A DNA stretch of 64,000 nucleotides from Takakia lepidozioides. Taxonomy: Eukaryota > Streptophyta > Takakiopsida > Takakiales > Takakiaceae. Shown piece after piece: positions 50,401 through 61,605 of this stretch (positions are counted from its first letter, which is position 1; each line of letters begins with the position of its first letter). The notes beneath the pieces were generated by a model. That model searched no databases. It was not told where the DNA came from and saw only the letters and a program-made list of their open reading frames with translations. A program made the position numbers and the translations under genes. Where the stretch lies: the NCBI GenBank assembly GCA_030704615.1, contig CM060731.1, positions 82,688,756-82,752,755 on the forward strand. Reading direction: 5' to 3'.

Positions 50401-53400
50401 TGATGACTGTTCATGGGTCATGGCTCTTGAGTGTTGGCCGGTTATTACACCGATGTCTAATCACCTCTCACCAATTTTATATTGATGTAGGCATTGTAAC
50501 CTAATTTTACTGTTCTGGTTTTGGACGGTATTTCTGTGGAGATCATCTGTCATCTGCCTTTATATGTGGAAAGGGCAGGCGCAGGGAGTTGTATTTTGCT
50601 GCTATTACAGTATGCTTGATTACTGACTCAAGTGGTTGATATGAGGCTTTGATAGGTAGCTTTTACACCATTTGTCAAGCAGACCAGCAATCAGCTGTCA
50701 TACTCCATGTGGTGTGTGTTAATTGATGGCTATAATTAACATGGTATGAATTGGATGCAGGTTCGACATCCAAGAGTCAGCAGTATCATACAAAGGGATT
50801 TTGAAATAATCAAATTTCTAGCTAGGTTGTCAACACATGTCCCAGGTCTGCAACTCCTGCAATTGGACAAAAGTGTTCAGCACTTCGCATCCTTCATGAC
50901 CAGGCAGGTGCGGATGCTAGACACAAAGAGAGTAGAGAGAGAGATCACTTGTCATCATAGAGTCAAAGACTATGTAAAATCTAAGTTTAAGATCGGCTGT
51001 CTTTCACCCTAGACAAGCATGTTTCTCAAGGTCATCATAGATAGATCCAGTCGCATATATTTGAGCTAAAGTGGTTAGTAGGTCATCCTGAAATGTTCAA
51101 GCTTTGGGGGACTAATAAGGTACCATGCCTTGGGCCAGAGAGGGTAAGATACGTGTGGAAAGACAATTGTATGGGATGAACTACAACTTGTACATGCTAC
51201 CCACTTCTTAGCACCATTCAAACGAGGGTAATTGTTTGGCCCATTTCGCTTGGGTTTGATCCCTCACAGGGGAGGGGTTCAAACAATTTTTAGGGAAGCT
51301 CTATTCCTCAGTCCAGCACTCAAAATATCACCGGTCATCAGTAGTACTTTTCTGGCATGTAGGGTGAGGCCATGAGTGTTGATACACTTCAGTATCTGCC
51401 CAAGGTGGGTTGGGCATTTGGAGGAGGGAGAGTCGTCTTTCCCTTTAGAATCCTAATAATTGTGTCCTTTTTAACTGTGATCAGGTGGATTTAACACTGG
51501 AGGCTGCTCACCTCCAAAGATTCATTTATAATTTCCGGAAATGGAAAAATGTATCATTTCCTTCCCCAATCTATCCCCTGGTCCATCCTGCAGTTTTAGT
51601 GGAGGTAAGATGCTTTGTCCCACTCTTCCCTAACTGAATCGTGGATTTTTTTATTTTTTTTTTAACTTTTATTCTCCCTAAACCTCAAAGCAAACTCCAC
51701 TTTAACATCTGTCCCTTTGCTTTTCTTGAATAATAACAAACATACGCTTTTTTTTACGAATTTTTGTGGCTGTCAGTACCCGTGGTAGGTGGAGTGAGTG
51801 AAATCAGCAGCATCTTGATACTTTCCTTTGCATTGTAACTTGTTTCATAGAATCACGGCTTGTCGTTGGGTGGCTCGATGTTACCACAAGTGCTTCTGGT
51901 TTAGGATCTAATGCCCCACGGGCTTCATTTTTTGCAGACGTTTGAGGAGGGGCAAACAGTTGCAAATTTTGTGAATAAAGGGGTGCTGTCAAAAGTGCAC
52001 TCACGGCTTGCACATATAGGCAGCAGTTGCCTCCTGAAGATGCTACTTGTAAGCATGGCTATCCTATCTACCATGTTCTTTGCACTAGCAACTTTCAGAC
52101 AGACACACTTCGGCCAACCTAGACATAGGAATCATCCTAAGCTGACCTCTTAACAGTGTAATGGATGCCTTGATGGGGACACTGACCATGCTTGGTTTAC
52201 CAACTGAATGGGTAAAGGTGAGGGGTTAAGAGGGGGGCTGAAATGGGTGTGACAGACAGATAATTTTATTCATGGGGACCTACATCCAGGCAATATCTTC
52301 GTCCGATTCAACCACAATCTACCCGAGGTTGTCCTCCTGGATGCAGGCATGACTGCAGAATTGAACTCCCACAGCCGTTTTGTAATGCTGGAACTTTTCA
52401 AGGTGATGGTTCTGTCCTCTGCTCTTCAAATGTGTGTGCATTTTCTTTCAGCTGCAATGTTCTATAGACATCATCTAACAAGGATAAATGTGTTCACACT
52501 AAGTACCAGATTTTCAGGGTGCTGTTTCTAGATACCAGCACCCAAGGTCATCAAAAAGTTAGAACTGGCTACTGCTGATTAAAGTCAGTGGAGTTGGTGA
52601 AGGTCTGGGCATATAGCCACTCTCCCATGCCAGAGCCTTCTCTGTGATAGTCGGTTTTAGCTTTGCCAGTTTTTAGCCCAACATTCAACATTCCACATTA
52701 ACTTTATGAGCTGAATTGTTGGGCAGCACTCCGTGCATGTGCATGTTCTAATCTAGATTTGGGGGGAGCAGGCAGTTGCAAGCAAGAATGGGCAAGAAGT
52801 GGCAGCATGGACTTTGCAATTCGCTCAAGATCAGAGTTGTCCTGATCCAGAGGTAAAGCTGCTCCGCATCTACAGTGATTGGACTTGGTATTTAAAGGTG
52901 ATTTTGGGCAGACGGCTGTGGATGACAGATGTAGTGGAAACACAGTCATGAGGATGTGAAGAGTTCCTACTGCGGAGGCCTCTTTCAAAATAACCTAGAG
53001 TTGGCAAGCCGAGCTTCAAATGAGATGTGACAAACCATAATTTGGGTGTAGTAGTTACAGCTTGAAGGGGTGACAGTGATAGGCCCTCATGCTCATGGAA
53101 GTGGTCACCAAATGGGACCAGCCATCTTTTTTCTGTTTGTCTGCAGTGTGTGGTAGTTTTTGAAATTAGTTTGTCTTCTTTCTGATTGGAATAGCAGAGT
53201 TTCAAGCGGGATGTAGATGCAAAATTCAAACAATATTTGTCAGAGCGAGGGACCGCCAGGAGCACTGGCGAATGCATGACAGATTTGTTCGATCAAGTCC
53301 GCAAGCACCGTGTGAATATGGATGGGAATGTTTGCACTGTCATGGTCACCACCCTCATTCTTGAGGTTGTTTCCTCCCCCTTATTTTCTCCCCTTATCCG

Positions 53401-53890
53401 TCCGTGTCTCTGCCTCTCTCTATGAGTCTGTCGGCCACTCTTTCTCCTGCTCTGATTGGCCAGAAGGTGACATCACGTGATGTCTAAGTATGACCTGTCT
53501 TCTTTGTCACTGCGTAGCCAGCCTATGTTACTTGTTGACCATTCTCTGGTGGGTAGTACTGAATAAGAATATGGCCAACAGCTGGTAAGTCATGGTGGCA
53601 AAACTGGTGGTTATAGTAGAAACTTTTTTCTCCAGCAGTTTAATAGTCAGTTAAGTCAGTTCCCTTTGAACCGAATGTCCCATCAACCGTGGCAGACAAA
53701 AGTAGTTCGAAAAGGAAATCAGTACTATGCTACAAGTTTTTCAAAAACTGTTTCTGGATGGTGGCTGCAGGGATGGCAACGGAAATTGGATCCTGAGCTT
53801 GATATCATTCAGATGCTGGGGGATATGCTTTTGAGAGAAGAGTGGGCGGTGTCGTATGACTACACCATGCGTGCTGTTGCAGCTCCCTGA
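47435..53890 (+). CDS. ABC1K (UbiB/ADCK2-like) atypical kinase, 13 exons
   Basis: Atypical protein-kinase-like enzyme of the ABC1K/UbiB family, closest to the plant At1g11390/At1g61640 and ADCK2 group tied to mitochondrial quinone lipid metabolism. Exons: 47435-47902, 48228-48371, 48749-48899, 49270-49364, 49799-49918, 50229-50291, 50761-50907, 51485-51604, 51938-52048, 52256-52402, 52772-52852, 53198-53365, 53771-53890, giving 644 aa. Motifs: KWGQ (Lys260-Gln263), the Ala-rich-loop equivalent VASGSIAQVH, VAVKV (Lys347), HGDLHPGN (from 479), DAG (502-504) and the C-terminus VTTLILEGWQRKLDP. A hydrophobic segment (LYLMALFLPCLLIGTF) is in exon 3. The start at 47435 is the first in-frame Met, and the N-terminus is Arg/Ser-rich. 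An untranslated exon ending at 46408 is possible. Intron 3 has a GC donor. The gene is intact. Confidence 0.92.
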
Positions 53891-53917
53891 GCCCATTAGT
53901 TTGTCCAGGGCAGGAGA

Positions 53918-54005
53918 AGTACGCTGGCTCCTGACCTCTATATCATTCAGATGCCGGAGGATGCGCTACCGAAAGCAGAATGGGCAGTGTCTTGTGACTA
54001 ATTGC
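53918..54005 (+). pseudogene. Degraded duplicate of ABC1K exon 13
   Basis: Directly after the gene, CTATATCATTCAGATGCCGG... and GCAGAATGGGCAGTGTC match exon 13 (GATATCATTCAGATGCTGGG, GAAGAGTGGGCGGTGTC) in the same order, with many substitutions and an early stop. It is a local tandem duplication of the last exon. Confidence 0.65.
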
Positions 54006-54061
54006 TGTTACATGGTGCTAAGACCGCCACTATACCTGGAGAAATGTTTGCCATAACGGTT

Positions 54062-54773
54062 TGCACAGGAAGTGAAATCTTCACTGTCGATTGGGTATGA
54101 TATCTGGTCCTATGCTTCAAGTCCCCGTCAAATCATAGATGAACATCTTACATCATTCACCTGCAGCCGTCCACACTCCTCACGCTATTTGAACAACAAC
54201 ACCTAAGGATTATACTATGCCGAGTTTAGAATCATATAACAGGGACGCCTCCTATTCAACACCTCACCTGTCTGTATATCGCTCCCCCCTCATGTAGTGG
54301 TTCCAACAACTAAATTGCTGGCCACCTACCTGGGACCAGCGTATCATCAATTGTCCAAAACCAACAACACAAATTTTCTATTGAGGGCTTAGACTGCAAA
54401 TTGCACCACGAGCGGGAATTCTGTGTCACTCTACGTTCCATGTACTTAGTCAGGCATGTGAAGGGATGTGACTCCAGATAGTAATGTGAGCTCTGGAACT
54501 GAAAACTGTTGCAAGCTCGAGAGGAAGACCAGCCAACGCCATTGTGACAGAGGAATTAGAGTGTATTCAGCTACACCCACGGTTTTCGAATACATGTTGG
54601 TGGCCTGTGCAAGCAGTGAATCATCCTCTGTACTCTGCAAGGTCAGACTACAAGTTTACAGGTGCTTGATTCATGAGTCCAAATTATACATGTCTGGTTC
54701 GTTGAGAATCTGTTGTACTGATCGTGACCAGCTCTTCTCTCATTGAGGCGCACGCTAATGGCCGTGACTGTTA
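54062..54773. other. Intergenic before the inverted-repeat element
   Basis: About 0.7 kb. I see no gene, RNA or repeat match. Confidence 0.45.
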
Positions 54774-54939
54774 TTCTAGCGACGGCTGAAGGTCGGAGAC
54801 TAGTTTAGCGTAGAGCAGGAATACGGTGCCATATTGCCACGTCATCATCGTCATGCCACGTCGTCGTCGTTTTTCTTAAGAACCTGCCCGAAAATAATCG
54901 GGAGAGGTGTCCCGCGTGCTTGAGCGAGGAGGGGTTTCA
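54774..54939 (+). repeat. Left terminal inverted repeat
   Basis: Begins TTCTAGCGACGGCTGAAGGT, continues through the CGTCATCATCGTC / CGTCGTCGTCG trinucleotide section and a short T run, and ends near GGGGTTTCA. It pairs with 60379-60129. Confidence 0.75.
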
Positions 54940-55324
54940 CACACCGATCTGGAGGGAGATCCTACATGGTGAATGCTGCACAACCTTTTTTCATTTCTAA
55001 ATGGGGACTGGCTGCAATCTGAGGATTCCAGCTCTACAATTCACTCCCAGAACCAAATTCGTCAAGGAAATATTCAATTCCCAAATACCCCACTTTGAAT
55101 GAATCGGATGCAACGACACCGGTGCAACTGGCAACATTCTCGCTTACAGATGTGCAGGTGAATAAGAATCCAGGAGGCTCGAAGAACAGTTTTAATGTCT
55201 CAGGTGTACTTCAGCTAGCAATTACATAAAGAAGCATCTTCTATGGAGGGGGCATTCACCCGCGCTTTGAGATGACCCTCGGTTTCTCGCAAATGAGCAT
55301 CGAATTGGAGTTTGAATGAACAAA

Positions 55325-55640
55325 AGTAGGGTTGGGGTGCTTGCTGGAACAATCTAGGCTGTCATTGTCAACTGCTAGCAACAAGGCAATAGTGAACTCG
55401 TTTCCTCATCTGCACACAAGAATCACACAGTTGTTTATGTCAAACATTGGCTAGAGGCATGGATAGCTGAAGAGCAGGGATAGAGGGTGGGTCCAGATTC
55501 ATCTAAGAGGGCTGGATCTCAAGCTCCAGATTACCTATGATTACCTATGGAAGGATAGGTACAAGAAACAGATGGTCAACTGGAAGCCGCAGCAGCAGCG
55601 GCACAATTGATAAAATCAAACATTGCTAATGAAGGCACCT
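55325..55640 (+). repeat. Direct duplicate within the left arm
   Basis: GTAGGGTTGGGGTGCTTGCT, GGGTCCAGATTCATCTAAGA and CACAATTGATAAAATCA recur in the same order at 55925-56180. The left arm therefore contains two direct copies of a roughly 260-310-bp unit. Confidence 0.65.
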
Positions 55641-56345
55641 TCTTCAACACATTTCATCCTGTTTTTCCCTCTTATCAGAATCGGCCCTAAATTTTCATGT
55701 TGAATTTTGCAAGTTAGCTGGTTGAGTGAACCTTTGATAGTTTGGAGTGACTGACATGATACTGCCAATGTGACAACAGGAAGTATCCAGAAATAGGTAA
55801 CAGAGACGAGCCAACAGGCATTCATTTTTTTGCCTCGATTGTCCTACCATTAACTGGGGTCAGAAAAGTATTCATTCCACAACTGAGTAGCAGATGCAAT
55901 TGAGCATAGGAACTAATGTGATAAGTAGGGGGGTGTTTGCTGGAACAATTCTAGGCTGTCATTGTCAGCTGCTAGCAGCAATGCAAAGATGTATGCATGA
56001 TTTGTGCATGGATAGCTGAAGGAGCGGGGATAGAGTGTGGGTCCAGATTCATCCAAGAGGGTCGGACTTCAAGCTCCAGATTACGTATGTTTCCCTGTGG
56101 ATCAATAGCTACAATAAACCTGCATGGGTAGATGGTCAACTAAAGGCAGCAGCTGCAGTGGCACAGTTGATAAAATCAGGCACCTCAACCATGATCACAG
56201 CTTATGAAAGAGGATCACGAGAGGGAGTCCACAATGCCTCTTCAGGCACTTCTAGGCATATGAAGATGCTTTATGTAGCAGGCAGATTGTCAGTGGCTCT
56301 TTAGACTTTAAACCAAGGAGGCATTTCAGTAGATTTAGATAATGT

Positions 56346-57300
56346 CTGTCTCTTGCTTAAGTGCACCAAGATGGAAGGTCTGGAAGCTGGAAAGCAGGTG
56401 CACACTCACATTATCCAAAGTGGATTCACGTCAAATGTTTTTATACTCAACACCCTTGTCGACATGTATGTTAAGTGTGGGAGCATCATGGATGCTCACC
56501 AAGTGTTCAACATAATGCCTCACGATCTTTGATCACGTGGAATATAATGTTGGCAGGATTTACCAAGCATGGGTGTGGTAGGAATGCTTTGGAGACCTAT
56601 GAGCAAATGTTGCGCGAAGGGGTGAAGCCCCACCACATCACAGTTGTTTGTGTTTGCAATGCGTGTGCAAGCCTGGGAACTCTGGAAAAGGGGAAAGAGG
56701 TCCATGGTGACATCATCAAAGCTGGAATTGTACCAGATGTCATTCTGAACACTGCCCTAGTGGACATGTATGCCAAATGTGGGTGCATTGAGGATGCGAA
56801 GGGAGTTTTCAACACTATGGCAACGAGATGTGGTGTCATGGAACGTGATGCTTGCAGGGTATGTACAGCAGGGATGTGGTATGGAGGCTTTGGAGACCTA
56901 TGATCAAATGATGGGGGAAGGGGGGAAGCCCGACCACATCATGTTTGTGTGCATTTGTAATGCGTGTGCAAGCCACAGTCATTTGTGTTCTCAATGTTGG
57001 TGCCAACATGGTGGCCCTGGAGAAGGGCAAAGATATCCATGCTGACATTATCAAAGTTGGAATTTCGTCATATATTAATTGGGAGACTGCCCTTGTTAAC
57101 ATGTATGCCAAATTTGGGAGTGTAAGGGAGGCCTATCTAGTGTTCAATAGTATGGCTGAGCGCCGTCTTTCTTGACCATTTGTGTGGGGCCATTCTTGCA
57201 GCCCTGGAAAAGGGTTAGGAGGTCCATGCTGCCATCATCAAAGCTGGAATTGAGCAAGAGACTACCCTTGTGGACATGTATGCCAAATGTGGGATAGATC
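56346..57300 (+). pseudogene. Degenerate PPR-protein fragment, plus strand
   Basis: Pentatricopeptide repeats of the plant PLS type, which bind organellar RNA when intact. Recognisable blocks in order: LEAGKQVHTHIIQSGF and LVDMYVKCGSIMDAHQVFN (about 56380-56515); ITWNIMLAGFTKHGCGRNAL, LEKGKEVHGDIIKAG and ALVDMYAKCGCIEDAKGVFN (about 56535-56815); DVVSWNVMLAGYVQQGCG (about 56830); LEKGKDIHADIIKVG and ALVNMYAKFGSVREA (about 57010-57130); and a last piece near 57250. Frame changes occur near 56525, 56820 and 56970, with stops after 57170. No start, presequence or C-terminal E/DYW domain is present. It lies in the left arm of the inverted-repeat element. Confidence 0.82.
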
Positions 57301-58109
57301 CTTTCACGAATTCATGCTACATGTATTTGTGACGAGAAGCAGGGGGTTGCCCCTCTAGATATAAACCCAATTCAGAATAGTGTTGCCTTCCTGGAGGCCT
57401 AGTGTGCTGGTGTAGGAAACAAGCAAAATAGGATGGAAGCATACCAGGTGCTCCTGCCAAAGCTGCCAAGTTTGCAGAAAGGTTTGTGTCTTTTCTCTCT
57501 TTTCATGATGCAAGTGATGATTTGTTCTTCCGATTGGTTACTTGCCATGTTTGGAGGGTTCAGAAGTTAGTGACTTGTTCTCTACCTATAGAAATAAGAA
57601 GAGCAACAATCCTGGGATAGGAGCATGTGGGTGTCATGTAAAAGTTGTCTCTAATTCACTCCAAAATTGTCTGTTGTGGTTTTTGTGCTTGTAGACATGG
57701 AGCAATAATGAAGGACATACAGGCCAATCCTCAGAGCCATGGTGGCTAGTCCCCTGACCACAACGTAAGTGCTGCAACGGTTCTCTTTTCCGTCCTTTTC
57801 TCAAATGTCCATCTTCTATCATCATAAAAATTGCCTGGACTTGCCAGGTTACTGAAGCTTCCGTTCATTACATCTTATGAGTACATTCTCGATCCCTCTC
57901 TTGTATCTTACTTCACATTGTCTAGGGTATTCTCACCAGTGACCCTCTTAGCTTCTCGTCATCTCTGTTATCTGTTTCTGGATACTTTCCTGCTGCCACA
58001 TCGGCAGTTACTTGTCAAAGTCATTCCAAACCACCACAGATCCACCCAACGAGCTAACTTACAGAATTCAATATGCATCTCAGGGCCAAATCTGATGAGA
58101 GGGCAAAAC

Positions 58110-59060
58110 AGGCTGAAATAGGTCGAAGAAGAAGGTGCCCTCACCACATTGTCCTTGACCTTGTGGCATGACCCATGGAGGATTTGACCAACCATCAACC
58201 CGAAAGGATCTCATGTGTGTGCTGCTTGTGTTTGTAGTCAGGTAATGTCGGATTGGTCTGTGAGAACCACCACGGTGCAGCTCAGCAGGCAGAGATTGTC
58301 GGAGGGCAAAAGGCTGAAATAGGTCGAAGAAGAAGGTGCCCTCACCACATTGTCCTTGACCTTGTAGCATGACCCATGGAGGATTGACCGACCATCAACC
58401 CAAAAGGACCTCTTCACACGTCATTTGCTCATAGGTCTCTAGAGCCTCCATCCCGCACCCTTGCGGTGCATATTCTGCAATCATATGGAGGATTTGACCA
58501 ACCATCAACCCAAAAGGACCTCTTCTGTGTGTTGCTTGTGTTTGTAGTCAGGTAATGTCGGATTGGTCTGTGAGAACCACCACGATGCAGCTCAGTAGGC
58601 AGAGATTGTCGGAGGGCAAAACAGGCTGAAATAGGTTGAAGAAGAAGGTGCCCTCACCACATTGTCCTTGACCTTGTAGCATGACCCATGGAGGATTGAC
58701 CGACCATCAACCCAAAAGGACCTCTTCGCACGTCATTTGCTCATAGGTCTCTAGAGCCTCCATCCCGCACCCTTACGCTGCATATCCTGCAATTATATGG
58801 AGGATTTGACCAACCATCAGCCCAAAAGGACATCTTATGTGTGTTGCTTGTGTCTGTAGTCAGGTAATGTCGGATTGGTCTGTGAGAACCACCACGGTGC
58901 AGCTCAGCAGGCAGAGATTGTCGGAGGGCAAAACAGGTTGAAATAGGTCGAAGAAGAAGGTGCCCTCACCACATTGTCCTTGACCTTGTAGCATGACCCA
59001 TGGAGGATTGACCGACCATCAATCCAAAAGGACCTCTTCGTACGTCATTTGCTTTGGAGA
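58110..59060 (+). repeat. Tandem array, about 312-bp unit
   Basis: The marker AGGCTGAAATAGGTCGAAGA recurs at about 58110, 58311, 58623 and 58935, i.e. intervals of 201, 312 and 312 bp. Each unit includes CCTCACCACATTGTCCTTGA and GGTCTGTGAGAACCACCACG. A fifth, separate copy begins near 59945 and runs to about 60128. The array has no coding sense. Confidence 0.85.
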
Positions 59061-59089
59061 CCCGCACCTTTGCGGTGCATATCCTACAA

Positions 59090-59557
59090 TCATCGCACTC
59101 CACGACACCACATCTCATTCAACCATACTGTCCAACACTCATTTGCATCCTTGATGCACCCACATTTGATATACATGTCCACCAGGGCAGTCTTCAGAAT
59201 GACATCAGGTATGTCAACCATAGTGTTGAAAACTCCCTTCGCATCCTTAACGCACCCACATTTGGCATACATGTCCACCAGGGCAGTCTTCAGAATGACA
59301 TCTGGTACAATTTCAGCTTCGACGATGTCACCATGGACCTCTTCCCCCTTTTCCAGAGCTCCCAGGCTTGCACACGCATTGTAAACACAAACCAAGGTGA
59401 TGTGGTTGCGCTTCACCCCTTCGCGCATCATTTGCTCATAGGTCTCCAAAGCATTCCTACCACGCCCATGCTTGGTAAGTCCGAATCCACTTTGGATAAT
59501 GTGAGTGTGCACCTGCTTTCCAACTTCCAGACCTTCCATCTTGATGCACTTAAACAA
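59090..59557 (-). pseudogene. PPR fragment, minus strand (right arm)
   Basis: A 155-codon open frame on the minus strand with LEVGKQVHTHIIQSGF, joined directly to LTKHGRGRNALETYEQMMRE, then LEKGEEVHGDIVEAEIVPDV and ALVDMYAKCGCVKDAKGVFN. A second copy of DVILKTALVDMYIKCGCIKD follows. It is the inverted counterpart of 56370-56815, lacking about one repeat between QSGF and LTKHG and duplicating another. Both differences show independent rearrangement of the arms. There is no presequence and no terminal domain, so a working PPR protein is unlikely. Confidence 0.8.
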
Positions 59558-60128
59558 GAGACAGACATACGTATCTGAATCTGCTGAAATGCCTCCTTGG
59601 TTTAAAGTCTGTATAGCCTCTATCAGTCTGTCTGCCGCACAAAGCTACCCATGCAGGTTTCTTGTAGCTATTGATCCACAGGGAATCATAGGTAATCTTG
59701 TGCTTGAAATCTGGCCCTCTTGGATGAATCTGGACCCACACTCCATCCCTGCTCCTTCAGCTATCCCTGCCTATGTACAAATCATGAATACATCATCAGC
59801 CTTGCTACTAGCAGCTGACACTAATGGCGTGAAGTTCTTCCAGCAAACACCCCAGCCCTACTTATTACAGTAGCACCCAACGATCTAACTTACATAATTC
59901 AATATGCATCTCAGGGCCAAGTCTGATGAGAGGGGAAAAACAGGCTGAATGAGGTCGAAGAAGAAGGAGCCCTCACCACATTGTCCTTGACCTTGTGGCG
60001 TGACCCATGGAGGATTTGAACGACCATCAACCCAAAAGGACCTCTTGTGTGTGCTGCTTGTGTCTGTAGTCAGGTAATGACGGATTGGTCTGTGAGAACC
60101 ACCACGGTGCAGCTAAGCAGGCAGAGAT

Positions 60129-60167
60129 TGAAACACGGCCTCGCACATCTCTCCCGGTTTTCTTTTC

Positions 60168-60217
<50 letters not shown>

Positions 60218-60379
60218 CTGTTATGTTCGGGCAGCACGGGCAGAATCCAAAAAAATTGACGACGACGAACGTGGCGACGATGACGTGGTGATGATGATGT
60301 GGCGACGATGACGAGGCACTATGGCACCCTATTCCTGCTCTACGCTAAACTAGCTTCCGACCTTCGGTCGTCGCTAGAA
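60129..60379 (-). repeat. Right terminal inverted repeat
   Basis: Read on the minus strand it begins TTCTAGCGACGACCGAAGGT and follows the left repeat through a longer CGTC/CATCATC section to GTTTCA. It includes a 49-nt T run (60169-60217) that the left repeat lacks. Confidence 0.75.
60169..60217 (+). repeat. Homopolymer T(49)
   Basis: Uninterrupted run of 49 T in the right terminal repeat, the longest homopolymer in the window. The exact length may be unreliable in the assembly. Confidence 0.9.
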
Positions 60380-60418
60380 CTACTTATACACATGTGTTCT
60401 AGGACCTAGGTGTGATCT

Positions 60419-60537
60419 TGGGTTCAATCCTTCAACATGTGCCTTCAGACCGCCCATTGGGCCTCGATGGCCTGTGTGTTGAGCAGTAGGCTCTGTAAAT
60501 TCACTGGACGTTAAAGAAACTTTATCTTTATCTTTAT
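60419..60537 (+). mobile_element. Probable short retroposon 3' end
   Basis: GGTTCAATCC (60419-60428) resembles a tRNA-type B box. About 100 bp later, GGACGTTAAAGAAACTTTAT leads into a (CTTTAT)n tail ending near 60537, as at SINE or LINE 3' ends. No convincing A box is seen upstream and no second copy is in the window, so the call is tentative. Confidence 0.35.
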
Positions 60538-61206
60538 GTCAACGGTTGCACCCCTACTGGCCGGGGTGAAAGATATGTCACGATATATCACTGTGAAGGG
60601 AACTAGAGATCACCGTCATCATCTCTTTGTTGTAATTTCACGTAGCAGAGAATTTCCCTCAAAAGAGTCGTGGAGCAAGCAGATTAACCTTTCTTTAACC
60701 CTCACTGGCTGAACCCTGTGTCATGAACTGAGGCGAAGAATACAGGATCCCGCGATTTTGTGAAAGCTGTATAAAACTAGAAATCTACAGTAAGAAAAAA
60801 AACGAATACACGTAGGTAAGAAGTCTTCACACACGCTGAACTCGCACCAGAAGTCGACTACTTTCTCCAAAAGAACGCAGATCAACCGAGACGAATTTTT
60901 CTTTTATGCACAAGGGAGAGCAAAATGTACAGACAACATACATAACAAGATTCTAAATCTGATCATACTAAGCTTCATAAGCACTCCATGGTTCGACCTT
61001 GCAAGCAGATCGGTCATCAGACGTAGAGAAAGTAAGAGGAACTCCACTTCTCGTTAATGATCTTGGTTCTACGACATTAATATCTAAGACACCAAGACAA
61101 CCGTCAACCATATCATACACTGTACATACACTACACACAGACAGACAGGCGGCAAAAGAATTCAATCTTGCCATTACAACTTTCCAACTAAAACAACACG
61201 TCAACT
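60538..61206. other. Unassigned sequence
   Basis: About 0.7 kb with no gene or recognised repeat. Confidence 0.4.
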
Positions 61207-61605
61207 TCAAAAATTAATATCTAAGGATCTTAGGCTCCAATTCTACTGATTTTAGGTTCTATTGGGATTATTAGCTTTATTCTATGCTATCAACAAGAAC
61301 TAGCATAGAAATCTTCCAAGAAACATATTCTAGAGCAGGTCAATTTTGTCTAAAAGAAATGAGAACCCTTTCCTACATGAAAAATGACAGTCCTCACATC
61401 TGCAATTGTTGTGCCAGTGTAAGAAAAACTGATTTCAAAAATTAATTGCGGAAGATCCAAGGCTCTGATTTCACTAATTTCAGGTTGTATTGGGAGAATT
61501 ATCATTATTCTTTGCTATCAAAAAGAAATAGTATGGAAATAGGTCAAGGGAACCCCACTAGAGCAGATCTATTTTGCCAACAAATGAGCAGAATCCTAAA
61601 GCTAA
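61207..61605 (+). repeat. Diverged direct repeat, about 228-bp period
   Basis: TCAAAAATTAAT, AGGTT(C/G)TATTGGGA, TATTCT and TGCTATCAA(C/A)AAGAA, then TAGAGCAG(G/A)TC, occur in order starting at about 61207 and again at about 61435. The two copies are moderately diverged. Confidence 0.6.

Larger units (their letters stand above)
54774..60379. mobile_element. Inverted-repeat DNA transposon (MULE- or foldback-like) carrying PPR fragments
   Basis: A 5.6-kb element bounded by long imperfect terminal inverted repeats, 54774-54939 and 60129-60379. Both start TTCTAGCGACG and share CTAGTTTAGCGTAGAGCAGG read inward. Further in, 55640-55700 and 55920-56860 match the reverse complement of 59980-59910 and 59880-59090, so the arms form a giant hairpin. 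Both arms hold degenerate PPR-gene sequence. The right half also has a 312-bp tandem array. No transposase was found, so it is non-autonomous. Long TIRs with captured gene pieces resemble Pack-MULEs, but no clean target-site duplication is visible (TGACTGTTA against CTACTTATA), so the superfamily is left open. Confidence 0.7.

Noticed and set aside
58110-59060. CRISPR-like repeat array
   Set aside because: Units are about 312 bp and contiguous, with no short repeat-spacer pattern, and the genome is a plant nuclear one.
60047-60291. Phe-rich open frames across the poly(T) run
   Set aside because: Products of T(49); not protein-coding.
54774-60379. Helitron interpretation (hairpin followed by CTAG at both ends)
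   Set aside because: A Helitron has one 3' end of this kind and inserts between A and T. Here the motif is present at both ends in inverted orientation and is followed by A, which fits terminal inverted repeats better.
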